Assembly (NCBI GenBank): GCA_050010555.1
Contig: JBEKKV010000028.1
Span: 1-28,104, forward strand
DNA: 28,104 bases
Direction of reading: 5' to 3'
Source: JALHUB01 sp050010555
Lineage (GTDB): Bacteria > Chloroflexota > Dehalococcoidia > DSTF01 > JALHUB01
The translations under genes and the position numbers were made by a program. Position 1 is the first letter of the stretch. Every line of letters begins with the position of its first letter. The notes below the pieces were generated by a model. It saw only the letters and a list, made by a program, of their open reading frames with translations. It made no database searches and was not told the DNA's origin. This document shows positions 7,433 to 14,849 of the stretch, piece by piece.

Positions 7433-8473
7433 TCAGGAGGCGTCCCAGAGGGCGGGCTGCGCCGAGGGCGGCGGGCCTTTCGGCGGCAGGCCCAGGTGCT
7501 CGTAGGCGCGACGGGTCGCTATTCGGCCGCGGGGCGTCCGCTGGAGGAAGCCGACCTGCATGAGGTATGGCTCGTAGACGTCCATTATCGTGTCGGCCTC
7601 TTCGGAGATGGAGGCGGCGATGGTGTCGAGACCGACGGGGCCGCCGTCGAATTTGTGGATGATCGTCTGCAGCACCTTGTGGTCGACTTCGTCCAGCCCC
7701 AGTTCGTCGATCTCCAGCCGCGCCAGCGCTTCGACGGCGACCTCTTCGCTGATGCGGCCGTCGGCCATGACCTGGGCGTAATCGCGGACGCGCCGAAGCA
7801 GGCGGTTGGCGACGCGCGGGGTGCCGCGGGCGCGCTGGGCCATCTGCTTCAGGCCGCCTTCGTCGACTTCGACGCCGAGGATGTGGGCGCTGCGTCGGAT
7901 GATGGCGCCGATGGCTTCGGGGTCGTAGAAGTCGAGGCGGTAGACGGCGCCGAAGCGGTCGCGCAGGGGCGGGCTGAGCATGGCGTAGCGGGTGGTGGAG
8001 CCTATGAGGGTGAAGCGCGGCAGGGAGAGCCGGACACTGCGGGCGCCTGGCCCTTTGCCGAGCACGAGGTCGAGGGCGAAGTCTTCCATGGCGGGGTAGA
8101 GGATCTCTTCGATGGCGCGCGCCAGGCGGTGGATCTCGTCGATGAACAGGACGTCGTCGCGCTGGAGGTTCGTCAGGATGGCCGCGAGGTCGCCGGGGCG
8201 CTCGATGGCGGGGCCGGAGGTGACGCGCACGCTGACGCCCATCTCGGCGGCGATGATGTAGGAGAGGGTGGTCTTGCCCAGGCCGGGCGGGCCGTAGAGG
8301 AGGACGTGGTCTAGGGGCTCGCCGCGCATGTGGGCGGCGGCCATGGCGATGCGAAGGTTCTCTTTGACTTTGTCCTGGCCGATGTAGTCGTCGAGCCGGT
8401 GCGGCCGCAGGGAGGTGTCGAGGGCGAGGTCCTCTTCGCGCGGCTTGCCGGAGAGGATGCGTTCAGACGTCAT
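7433..8473 (-). CDS. ruvB: Holliday junction branch-migration ATPase RuvB
   Basis: 346 aa, normal length. AAA+ motor that drives branch migration with RuvA. Walker A is GPPGLGKTT (61-69), Walker B is LFIDEIHRL (about 109-117), sensor 1 is GSTTRYAMLSPPLRDRFG, which also carries the arginine-finger region, and the C-terminal winged helix ends in TPRGRIATRRAYEHLGL. The N-terminal IGQDKVKENL matches RuvB intersubunit contacts. It follows the small TIGR04076-like gene by three bases. No ruvA or ruvC is adjacent, so the ruv genes are split here. Confidence 0.97.
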   Translation of the reverse strand: MTSERILSGKPREEDLALDTSLRPHRLDDYIGQDKVKENLRIAMAAAHMRGEPLDHVLLYGPPGLGKTTLSYIIAAEMGVSVRVTSGPAIERPGDLAAILTNLQRDDVLFIDEIHRLARAIEEILYPAMEDFALDLVLGKGPGARSVRLSLPRFTLIGSTTRYAMLSPPLRDRFGAVYRLDFYDPEAIGAIIRRSAHILGVEVDEGGLKQMAQRARGTPRVANRLLRRVRDYAQVMADGRISEEVAVEALARLEIDELGLDEVDHKVLQTIIHKFDGGPVGLDTIAASISEEADTIMDVYEPYLMQVGFLQRTPRGRIATRRAYEHLGLPPKGPPPSAQPALWDAS

Positions 8474-8476
8474 CTG

Positions 8477-8764
8477 CTAGCGCTTCTCCCGTCGCAGTTC
8501 GATGGTGACTTCGTTATAGCTGTCCATGCACTTGCGCTCGACGGAGTCGGGGTCGCCCCAGCCCGCCGGCAAGCCGCCGCCGAACTGGAGCATGACGATG
8601 TAAGGGAATATGTCGTGATAGAAGAAGCCGCATAGGCCGGCGGTGTTGTGGGCGCTGATCTCGAACTCGTCGCCGACTTTGTGGCCCATGCTGCAGTTGC
8701 CTTTGACGTTGCGGATGGTGGCCCAGACGCGGTTGCCGACCTGCGGGTGCTCTCGCTTCTCCAT
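8477..8764 (-). CDS. TIGR04076-like small protein
   Basis: 95 aa from ATG 8764, chosen because GGAGG lies six bases upstream and because an upstream start at 8839 would lie on the -10 element. The sequence has the layout I associate with the TIGR04076 family: an N-terminal VxATIRNVKGNCSMGHKVGD segment, a central GLCGFFYHDIFPYIVMLQFG segment, and a C-terminal Cys before a charged tail. Function of the family is unknown. Cys residues in GNCSMGH, GLCGF and RKCMD could bind metal or be redox active; this is inference. It is the first gene of the unit with ruvB. Confidence 0.7.
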   Translation of the reverse strand: MEKREHPQVGNRVWATIRNVKGNCSMGHKVGDEFEISAHNTAGLCGFFYHDIFPYIVMLQFGGGLPAGWGDPDSVERKCMDSYNEVTIELRREKR

Positions 8765-8838
8765 GGCTCGCCTCCTCTCGCCCGAAGGCTTCGACGCGTT
8801 GAGGCGCCCGGATTTGCGTCGTCGCGCGGGTTGGAACA

Positions 8839-8867
8839 AGCGTACTGTGAGCGGTAGCGGGTGTCAA
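8839..8867 (-). promoter_or_regulatory. Promoter of the TIGR04076-like gene and ruvB
   Basis: Minus-strand TTGACA (8867-8862, perfect) and TACGCT (8844-8839) are separated by 17 bp. Predicted start site is near 8832, giving a leader of about 68 bases before ATG 8764. Confidence 0.55.
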
Positions 8868-8959
8868 TCTGATCGCCTGTGACACCGTCGTCTTCCAGAC
8901 GGGCGCGCGTCCCTGCTATCTTTGTCTCAGCGATCCCAAGTCGTCGCGGTGCCTTCTGT

Positions 8960-8973
8960 GGCCTGCACAGGCC
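8960..8973. repeat. Hairpin between the nitroreductase and TIGR04076-like genes
   Basis: GGCCTG (8960-8965) and CAGGCC (8968-8973) form a 6-bp inverted repeat with a 2-base spacer. It is 69 bases past the nitroreductase stop on the minus strand and lacks a T-tract. The rest of 8868-9041 holds nothing else that I can name. Confidence 0.3.
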
Positions 8974-9041
8974 GTGTCGGCGCGGCCAGGACGCCGTCGC
9001 GGTCGAGACGGTCGAGCAGGTGCGATACGTCGGATCGCAGC

Positions 9042-9560
9042 TTAGAGCTCCCGCGCCAGTTCCGCCAGAGAGCGCCGCGGCGTCGCTTGCGGGTTCTCCG
9101 CAGCATGGCCGATTGGCAACAACGACACCGGCATCTGGTCGTCACGGGCGCCGATGGCTTCCTGCACGTCCCTGCGTCGGAACGCGCCGACCCAGCACGC
9201 TGCCAGGCCCAGGTCGTGGGCGGCAAGCTGAGCGTAGGCGCAAGCGATCGTCGCGTCCTGGATCGCATAGAGCGTCTCCCCGCGGTGGCCGTACTGCGCG
9301 GCTGAGCGCTGCGGCTCCGCCAGGAAGACGAGCACGACCGGCGCCTGCGCGACGAACTGCTGGTCGACGGCCGCTTTCGCCAGCGCCTCCCGGATCGCGG
9401 GCGCGCGCGCGACGACGATCGAGTACGCCTGCAGGTCGCCGGCGGAAGGGGCGCGATTGGCGGCGTGCAGTATCTTCTCCAGCTTCTCGGACTCGACCGG
9501 GGCGTCACCATACACTCGGACCGAATGTCTTTCCTCAATCAGCGTCGTGAACTCCATCAT
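9042..9560 (-). CDS. Nitroreductase-family FMN oxidoreductase
   Basis: 172 aa, a short member of the nitroreductase fold; natural substrate unknown. The N-terminal RHSVRVY (11-17) is the FMN-phosphate-binding signature, followed by AANRAPSAGDLQAY, the second flavin contact. The C-terminal half has QDATIACAYAQLAAHDLGLAACWVGAF, the helix and strand lining the flavin in this family, and ends with LLPIGHAAENP. Two ATG codons (9560, 9557) follow GAGG closely; 9557 has the better spacing. It lies downstream of the selenoprotein candidate, from which a weak terminator separates it, so it may be only partly co-transcribed. Confidence 0.85.
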   Translation of the reverse strand: MMEFTTLIEERHSVRVYGDAPVESEKLEKILHAANRAPSAGDLQAYSIVVARAPAIREALAKAAVDQQFVAQAPVVLVFLAEPQRSAAQYGHRGETLYAIQDATIACAYAQLAAHDLGLAACWVGAFRRRDVQEAIGARDDQMPVSLLPIGHAAENPQATPRRSLAELAREL

Positions 9561-9570
9561 TACCTCGCGC

Positions 9571-9595
9571 GAAAAGAATAGTCGCCGCAGCGACT
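9571..9595 (-). terminator. Weak intrinsic terminator after the selenoprotein candidate
   Basis: Minus strand: AGTCGC (9595-9590), loop of four, GCGACT (9585-9580), then TATTCTTTT. The stem begins within the stop codon of the upstream gene. The 6-bp stem with an interrupted T-tract is weak, so read-through into the nitroreductase is likely. Confidence 0.4.
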
Positions 9596-10473
9596 CACAA
9601 TTGACCTTCTTCGCGACGCTTCGCCTCGGCGCGAAGCCGCGCTTGCTCCCGCAGGTACTTCGTGATCGGCGCCGGCTCCGACGGGTGCCAGGCTTTGCTC
9701 CAGTATTCGAAGTCGGGCCACTCGTACGGCAGGTCGACCACCGCGTTCGGCTCCGTGATGTCGACGAGGGCTCGCAGCGAATCGCGGATAACCCGCATCT
9801 GCTCGTCGCGGTCGCTGGCGTGCCCGAGCGGATGGCCGAACGGGAATTCGACGCCGACGGTCCGCGGCGTTCCGGCGGCCCGCGCCAGATAGGGGACCAT
9901 CGTCACCAGGACGGTGCTGATCCCCGCCGCTTCGATTGCACGCGCCAGCACGGGCGCGTTCCGGCAGCACTCCGGTCAGACGGGTGTGAGGAACGCGCAA
10001 TCGACGCCTTCGCTTTTCATGCGAACAGCGATCTCGGGGCCGAAACGCTCCCGCCACTCGTCGTTCGACAACTGGTAGCCCATCACCGAATAGCTCGTCG
10101 GCGCCAGGGAGCCGATCTCGCCCGACGCTTCGAGCTCCAGGAAGCGGTGAATGGGCAGAGCGACGTTGATGTCGGTCTCCAGGTCGCTCGTGTTGATGTG
10201 CAGGTGCGCCACGCCGATCTGCTCCTGGCTTACGTCGCGGGGAATGGCGCGATAGGTGGGGTCGCCCCAGAACGGCTCGCGCCTCTCGCGCTCCAGGTCG
10301 AACGGCTCCTGCTGACCCTTGACGTACGCGCCGGCGGTGCTGAGAAGGGAGAAGCGGCACTCGCTGAGCGGCTTGCGTAGCGGCGTCCAGGGGACCGGCG
10401 TCTGCTCGAAGCGCATTTTGCGGTAGTAGTTCGCGAGCGAGGGCGGCATCCACTTGAAGCTATCGACGGCCAT
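9595..10473 (-). CDS. GrdB/PrdB-like reductase, probable selenoprotein (in-frame TGA)
   Basis: 292 aa if TGA 9978-9976 is read as selenocysteine (residue 166). Both halves are in one frame and form one family-length protein of the glycine/sarcosine/betaine reductase selenoprotein B family: PFWGDPTYRAIPRD, then DINVALPIHRFLEL, then EGVDCAFLTPV, then Sec-PECC, then ARAIEAAGISTV, then PRTVGVEFPFGHPLG. The recoded residue creates a UxxC motif at the family's redox position, where other members have Cys or Sec. ATG 10473 is chosen because AGGAGG lies eight bases upstream; a GTG at 10482 overlaps that site. The gene follows the amidohydrolase by 26 bases. Without recoding, the product stops after LTPV and the family's C-terminal third is lost. 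A sequencing error or nonsense mutation from TGC or TGT is the alternative. Substrate unknown. Confidence 0.8.
9940..9978 (-). promoter_or_regulatory. UGA codon with bacterial SECIS-like hairpin
   Basis: TGA occupies 9978-9976. Downstream, ACGCGCC (9959-9953) pairs perfectly with GGCGCGT (9946-9940) around the six-base loop CGTGCT (9952-9947). The loop starts 23 bases after the TGA, and its second base is G. Known bacterial SECIS elements have a stem of at least four pairs, a small apical loop with G among its first two bases, and a UGA-to-loop distance of roughly 16-37 bases; all three hold here. The stem is GC-rich, and in a high-GC gene some hairpins arise by chance. Confidence 0.7.
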
Positions 10474-10499
10474 TCTCGTCACCTCCTGCTGCAGCCTGA

Positions 10500-11381
10500 C
10501 TAGATTCCGATGACCCGGCGGGCGTTGTCGCCCAGGATCAGACGTTTCTCTTCGTCCGAGAGCGATAGAGCCTCGATGCGGTCGATGTCGCGCACGGGAT
10601 GGTACCAGGGCCAGTCGGAGCCGAAGAGGATGCGTTCCGCGCCGAAGCGCCGCACCAGCGCCACCGCCTCTCCGTCCGACATCTGCTGCGGTTCGACCGT
10701 GCCCTCGATGACGCTGGAGCTGTCGAAGTGCAGGTTAGGGAATTCCTCAGCCATCGCCAGCGATTCGTCGATGTAGCCGTTGCCCAGGTGGGCCAGCACG
10801 AAGCGCAGGCGTGGATGCCCCCGCAAGATGCGCGCGAACGCCCGCGGCCGCGAGTGGTCCGACGACTCCGGGTCCATGGGGAAGAAGCCGCCGTGGGAAA
10901 GGACCGGCATTTCCAGCGACTCCGCCTCGGCGTAAAGCGGCCAGAGGTTGGGATCGTCCGGGTTGAACCGCTGGGACGACGGGTGCAGCTTGATGCCGAC
11001 TGCGCCCTGTTCGCGACAGCGATGAACCTCCGCGACGACGCCCTCGGGCCCCATCGATGGGTCGACGCTGATGAACGGGACGAGCGACGGGTGGTCGCGG
11101 GCGGTCGAGCAGGTCCAATCGTTGCGGCGCTTCAGGCGTTCGATCATCTGCTGCGCTACCTCTTCGGGCGGCCCGTGGCCTGCCGCCAGCGCCGCTTCGC
11201 GCATGTCGGCGACAGGCGTCATGTTCATCATCGCCGCCTTGTCGACGCCGCCGACGGACATAAGGGCGAGGAGCTCCTGGACGGTGCCGGCGCAGCCGCT
11301 CATGGCGGTGCCGCCGGTTGCCTGGAGTCCGATGGCAGCGGTGGGAAAGGTGTGGACGTGGACGTCGATGATCTTGAGCAT
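10500..11381 (-). CDS. Amidohydrolase-2 family metal-dependent hydrolase
   Basis: 293 aa TIM-barrel hydrolase of the amidohydrolase superfamily (Amidohydro_2 type, which includes ACMSD-like decarboxylases). Metal ligands and motifs are visible: DVHVHTFP (His8, His10), GIKLHPSSQ, LSHGGFF, LAHLGNGY and the C-terminal FGSDWPWYHP with its catalytic Asp. The end LILGDNARRVIGI is typical of this family. It could hydrolyse a C-N bond or decarboxylate an aromatic acid; the sequence does not decide. It is the first gene of the cluster with the selenoprotein candidate and the nitroreductase, which suggests a shared degradative or reductive pathway. Confidence 0.85.
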   Translation of the reverse strand: MLKIIDVHVHTFPTAAIGLQATGGTAMSGCAGTVQELLALMSVGGVDKAAMMNMTPVADMREAALAAGHGPPEEVAQQMIERLKRRNDWTCSTARDHPSLVPFISVDPSMGPEGVVAEVHRCREQGAVGIKLHPSSQRFNPDDPNLWPLYAEAESLEMPVLSHGGFFPMDPESSDHSRPRAFARILRGHPRLRFVLAHLGNGYIDESLAMAEEFPNLHFDSSSVIEGTVEPQQMSDGEAVALVRRFGAERILFGSDWPWYHPVRDIDRIEALSLSDEEKRLILGDNARRVIGI

Positions 11382-11425
11382 GTGTTTCCGCCTGCTTTGT
11401 CGAGTGATGGCTACGCTACGAGATG

Positions 11426-11454
11426 AGGATAGCGGAGCGTCGAGACTGCGACAA
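11426..11454 (-). promoter_or_regulatory. Candidate promoter of the amidohydrolase cluster
   Basis: Minus-strand TTGTCG (11454-11449) and TATCCT (11431-11426) are 17 bp apart, each four of six to consensus. Start site near 11419, 38 bases before ATG 11381. The rest of 11455-11544 shows only a 4-bp CCCC/GGGG hairpin just past plsX. Confidence 0.4.
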
Positions 11455-11544
11455 GGGAGATCAGTCTGAGTGTAAACCAGACGCTAAGTGCTGTCTATCG
11501 AACTCCGACCCCGATCGAAAACGTGACACCCCGAGGGGGCAAGT

Positions 11545-12531
11545 CTATTTCTTCGGTAGGCCGCTGAGGGCGGCAAGGAGGCCCGATGACGCTGCCTCAC
11601 GGGCGGTGCGCAGGGCGCTCTTGAAGGCGACGGCATCGGCGCGGCCGTGGGCGACGATCACGACGCCGTTAACTCCCAGAAGCGGCACGCCACCGTACTG
11701 GGCGTACTCCAGTCGATTGCGCATCTCGCGCAGAGCGTCGCGCAGCACCAGGCCGGCGAGACGGTACTGAAGCTTGCTTTCGACGACGCTGCGGACGCGC
11801 GTAAAGACGAACTCCAGCAGCGCCTCGCTTGCCTTGACGATGACGTTGCCGGTGAAGCCGTCCGTCACCACCACGTCGACAACCCCCTGCGTGATGTCCT
11901 TGCCCTCGACGTTGCCGATGAAGTTGAGCGGCGTCTTCTTCAGCTTTTCGTAGACCTCCTGGACCAGGTCGTTCCCCTTGCCCTCCTCCTCGCCGATGTT
12001 CAGCAGGCCGATGCGCGGGCGCTCCAGGCCGAAGACGCGCTCCATGTAGGCGGAGCCCATATAGGCAAACTGCATGAGGTACGACGGCTTGCAGACGGCG
12101 TTGGCGCCGACGTCGAGGATGAGGACGCCTCGGTCGGTTGAGGGGAATATGGCGCCGATGGCCGGTCGTTCGATACCGGGAAGGCGGCCGAGATTGAGCA
12201 GGGCGGAGGCCACGACCGCGCCGGTGTTGCCGGCCGAAACGACGGCGCCCGCTTCGCCGCTCTTCGCCAGGCGCATGGCGACGTTGATGGCGGCGTCACG
12301 CTTCTGGCGCACCGCCTGCGCCGGCGACTCGTCCATGCCAATAGCCTGGCTGGCTTCGACGATGTGCAGGCCGGACGGCTGCGGAGAGTGGCGGGCGAGC
12401 TCCTCCTCGATCAGGCGCTGCGGCCCGACGAGCGCTATCTCCAGGCTAAGCTCTTTCGCCGCCTGAACCGCGCCAGCTATCGATTCGCGGGGGGCGCGGT
12501 CGCCGCCCATGACGTCGAGGGCGATAATCAT
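11545..12531 (-). CDS. plsX: Phosphate acyltransferase PlsX
   Basis: 328 aa, normal length. Makes acyl-phosphate from acyl-ACP, the donor used by PlsY in the first acylation of phospholipid synthesis; peripheral membrane enzyme. The N-terminus IIALDVMGGDRAPRESIAGA is the PlsX signature, followed by SAGNTGAVVASALLNLGRLPG, ERPAIGA and NIGEEEGKGN, all conserved in the family. It starts three bases after the M20 peptidase stop, so both share the promoter at 13762-13791. plsY lies about 15 kb away in the same window. Confidence 0.96.
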   Translation of the reverse strand: MIIALDVMGGDRAPRESIAGAVQAAKELSLEIALVGPQRLIEEELARHSPQPSGLHIVEASQAIGMDESPAQAVRQKRDAAINVAMRLAKSGEAGAVVSAGNTGAVVASALLNLGRLPGIERPAIGAIFPSTDRGVLILDVGANAVCKPSYLMQFAYMGSAYMERVFGLERPRIGLLNIGEEEGKGNDLVQEVYEKLKKTPLNFIGNVEGKDITQGVVDVVVTDGFTGNVIVKASEALLEFVFTRVRSVVESKLQYRLAGLVLRDALREMRNRLEYAQYGGVPLLGVNGVVIVAHGRADAVAFKSALRTAREAASSGLLAALSGLPKK

Positions 12532-12534
12532 GGC

Positions 12535-13725
12535 TCAGGGCTCTCCGGCGGGAGGACCGGAGCGGAACTCGTCCCACATTCGGTCCCGCAACTCGGCGTC
12601 GACAAGGACATCGACGGCGGTGGTGGCCAGCGCCTTCGCCGCGTCGAGGAGGGCGCGGTGGCCGGCCTCCGAGGCGGCGAGTCGGGCGAAGTCGGTAGTG
12701 TGGATGTTCACGTCGTGGGCCAGGGCGATGGAGGGATGGATCGTCGGGATTAGGACGCTGACGTTGCCGACGTCGGTGCTGCCCAGGGCGCGAGGGTTCG
12801 CTGACTCGGTGGTCGTGCGTCCCAGCGACGTCATATTGCGTCGAAACGCGTCGGCAAGCGCGCGATTGGCGCGCAGCGGCGCATATTGGACCTCGTCCCA
12901 GCGGCACTCCAGGCGCGCGCCCGCAGCGGTGGCGCCGGCCTCGAAGCAGGCGACGACGCGTCGCTTCAGGTCTTCCAGGTAAGCTTCGTCCTCTGCGCGC
13001 ACGAGGAAGACGGCCTGCGAATGGTTCGGGACAACGTTTGGCATCTGGCCGCCGTCGCTGATGATGCCGTGAACGCGGGCCGTCTGGCGAATGTGCTGTC
13101 GCAATGCGGCGACGGCGTTGTAGCCGAAAACGAGCGCGTCGAGGGCGTTTATGCCGGCTTCCGGTCGGCTGGCGGCGTGCGCTTCCTTGCCGAAGTACTC
13201 GACGGTCAGCGTCGCGCAGGCGAGGGCGGCCGTAAGGGCGGCGTTGCGCGAGCCGGGATGCACGAGCATGGCGGCGTCGCAACCGTCGAAGGCGCCGCGC
13301 GCCGCCATAATCGCCTTGCCGCCGTAGACTTCCTCCGCGGGCGTGCCTACGGCGGCGACGCCTCCGCCGGTCTCCGTCAGGACGCTCTTCACCGCTACTG
13401 CCGCGCCGGTCGAAGCGGCGGCTATCAGGTTGTGGCCGCAGGCGTGGCCCAGGCCGGCGAGGGCGTCGTACTCGGCGAGGAAGGCGACTTGTGGCGTCTC
13501 TTCGCCGGCTGTGGCGCGGAAAGCGGTCGCGAGGTCGCAGAACGGTTGCTCGACGGAGAAGCCGTGGTCGCGGAGATAGGCGCAGAGCCAGGCGCAGGCG
13601 TTGGTCTCCTGGAAGCCGGTCTCGGGGTTGTCGTGGATGCGGAGGCTGAGGTCGATGAGGGCGTCTCGCTGCGCGTCGACCTCTTCGATGACGCGGGCCT
13701 TCAGTTGTTCGGCGTCGGGCGGCAA
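12535..13725 (-). CDS. M20-family metallopeptidase / amidohydrolase (PM20D2-like)
   Basis: About 396 aa from TTG 13725, chosen because AGGGG lies six bases upstream and because the frame's extension to 13803 would run across the promoter. Di-zinc hydrolase of N-acyl or dipeptide bonds. Motifs include DNPETGFQE, FLAEYDALAGLGHACGHN (metal ligand His), GTPAEEVYGG (catalytic and metal-ligand Glu pair), and GSTDVGNVS near the C-terminus. HACGHN instead of HACGHD and the VYGGK segment resemble the ACY1L2/PM20D2 subgroup more than classical AbgB or amino-acylases. It is followed immediately by plsX. Substrate not determined. Confidence 0.85.
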   Translation of the reverse strand: MPPDAEQLKARVIEEVDAQRDALIDLSLRIHDNPETGFQETNACAWLCAYLRDHGFSVEQPFCDLATAFRATAGEETPQVAFLAEYDALAGLGHACGHNLIAAASTGAAVAVKSVLTETGGGVAAVGTPAEEVYGGKAIMAARGAFDGCDAAMLVHPGSRNAALTAALACATLTVEYFGKEAHAASRPEAGINALDALVFGYNAVAALRQHIRQTARVHGIISDGGQMPNVVPNHSQAVFLVRAEDEAYLEDLKRRVVACFEAGATAAGARLECRWDEVQYAPLRANRALADAFRRNMTSLGRTTTESANPRALGSTDVGNVSVLIPTIHPSIALAHDVNIHTTDFARLAASEAGHRALLDAAKALATTAVDVLVDAELRDRMWDEFRSGPPAGEP

Positions 13726-13761
13726 TACAATCCCCTGGAATCGGGATTCACGGGCAAACGC

Positions 13762-13791
13762 ATTGTAGGAGGGGTATGACGCGCGGGTCAA
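13762..13791 (-). promoter_or_regulatory. Promoter of the M20 peptidase-plsX operon
   Basis: Minus-strand TTGACC (13791-13786) and TACAAT (13767-13762) are 18 bp apart, each five of six to consensus. Start site near 13755, so translation must begin downstream, supporting TTG 13725. Confidence 0.6.
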
Positions 13792-13794
13792 GCG

Positions 13795-13823
13795 TTGTCG
13801 CACGGTCGCCGATGAGCTATGAT
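13795..13823 (+). promoter_or_regulatory. Promoter of the thiamine operon
   Basis: TTGTCG (13795-13800) and TATGAT (13818-13823) are 17 bp apart. Predicted start near 13830, about 25 bases before the riboswitch. Its -35 box is only three bases from the -35 of the divergent M20-plsX promoter. Confidence 0.6.
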
Positions 13824-13855
13824 GATGGTTGGACCAAGGTTTTCGGGAGCTGGGG

Positions 13856-13952
13856 GATCCGCCTCGGGTGGAGGGCCCGGCTGAGAGGGTGGCCGTAAGA
13901 CCGCCACCGACCGTTTGAACCTGACCTGGGTAATGCCAGCGTAGGGAGAATC
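13856..13952 (+). ncRNA. TPP riboswitch (THI element)
   Basis: Conserved aptamer elements occur in order: CTCGGGTGGAGGG (P1/P2 5' side), GGCTGAGAGGG, a variable P3 hairpin with GGTGGCC and its complement, TTTGAACCTGACCTGGGTAATGCC in separate overlapping pieces (ACCTGA, CTGGGTAATGCCAG), and the 3' GCGTAGGGA. These are the diagnostic TPP-aptamer words. It lies between the thi promoter and thiD and is followed directly by an intrinsic terminator, so it should repress transcription of the whole operon when thiamine pyrophosphate is bound. Confidence 0.96.
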
Positions 13953-13994
13953 AAGCGCTATTCGTCCCTGCGACGGCCGGCGCTTTTTGTTTTG
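13953..13994 (+). terminator. Riboswitch-controlled intrinsic terminator
   Basis: AAGCGC (13953-13958) pairs with GCGCTT (13980-13985), with an inner CGTC (13963-13966) and GACG (13972-13975) pair, followed by a T-rich tract. An alternative pairing exists between CGTAGGGA of the aptamer (13940-13947) and TCCCTGCG (13965-13972), eight pairs with one G-U. It would break the terminator when TPP is absent. Confidence 0.8.
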
Positions 13995-14009
13995 TCGGGA
14001 GTGCCGCGG

Positions 14010-14822
14010 ATGCGGACGGTGATGACAATTGCCGGCTCCGATTCCAGCGCCGGGGCGGGCATACAGGCGGACCTGAAGACGTTCGCGTCGTTCGGCGTCT
14101 ACGGGACGTCGGTCGTGACGGCGATAACGGCGCAGAATACGCTGGGCGTCAGCCGCGTCGAAACGCTGTCGCCGGAGATTGTCGCGGCGCAGATCGACGC
14201 CGTGCTCAGCGATATCGGCGCGGACGTGGTGAAGACGGGCATGCTTGCCCACAAGGCGATAGTCGAGGTTATCGTGGCAAAGCTGGTCGAATTCGAAGTG
14301 ACGCAGATCGTCGTCGACCCGGTGCTCAGAGCGTCGGACGGCAGCCCGCTGCTGGAGGCAGACGGCATCCACGCGCTGCGGACGAAGCTGCTGCCGCTGG
14401 CGCTGTTCGTGACGCCGAACGTCGAGGAGGCGGGGGTGCTGGTGGGACGGCGCCTCGAGGGACACGAGGACGTTTGGCAGGCGGCGCAGGAGATCGTGGC
14501 GATGGGCGCGCGGAACGTTGTAATCACGGACATTGCGCTGGACGGCCCGGCGGTCGACCTGTTCTTCGACGGTCAGCAGCCACACGAGTTCGCCGCCGCG
14601 CGAGTCGACACGGTGAACACGCACGGCACCGGTTGCACGTTCTCGGCGGCGCTCGCGGCGGCGCTGGCGAAGGGTTCGGCGCCGCGGCAGGCGGTGGCGA
14701 TGGCGAAAGCGTATGTCACGAAGGCGCTGCAAATGTCGTACCCGATGGGCCGGGGGAACGGCCCGCTGCATCATTTCTTTCGCTACTGGCAGGACATAGA
14801 AGGCAGTCCCGCCAACCGGTAG
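14010..14822 (+). CDS. thiD: Hydroxymethylpyrimidine (phosphate) kinase ThiD
   Basis: 270 aa from ATG 14010, chosen because GGGAG lies eight bases upstream and MTIAGSD then sits at the usual N-terminal place. Phosphorylates HMP and HMP-phosphate to HMP-diphosphate. Ribokinase-fold motifs: TIAGSDSSAGAGIQADLKTF (6-25), the KTGML and VVDPVL segments, and the C-terminal anion hole GTGCTFS with Gly206 and Cys209. First gene of the operon, directly after the riboswitch terminator. The C-terminal extension GNGPLHHFFRYW is usual in bacterial ThiD. Confidence 0.97.
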   Translation: MRTVMTIAGSDSSAGAGIQADLKTFASFGVYGTSVVTAITAQNTLGVSRVETLSPEIVAAQIDAVLSDIGADVVKTGMLAHKAIVEVIVAKLVEFEVTQIVVDPVLRASDGSPLLEADGIHALRTKLLPLALFVTPNVEEAGVLVGRRLEGHEDVWQAAQEIVAMGARNVVITDIALDGPAVDLFFDGQQPHEFAAARVDTVNTHGTGCTFSAALAAALAKGSAPRQAVAMAKAYVTKALQMSYPMGRGNGPLHHFFRYWQDIEGSPANR

Positions 14823-14849
14823 GCTTGGGGCGGAAGCCGGAGGCTCATC

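Noticed and set aside
8927..9041. Residual frame after the nitroreductase stop (DVSHLLDRLDRDG)
   Set aside because: Plausible-looking amino acids but no start codon or ribosome site, and it is only about 38 codons in a GC-rich gap.
9595..9597. Final TGA of the same gene as a second selenocysteine codon
   Set aside because: The hairpin here is part of a terminator-like structure starting in the stop, the protein has reached family length, and no Cys is expected at that position.
9595..9951. Separate downstream gene starting at an internal Met-like codon
   Set aside because: It is the C-terminal part of the selenoprotein candidate, in the same frame, with no ribosome site of its own.
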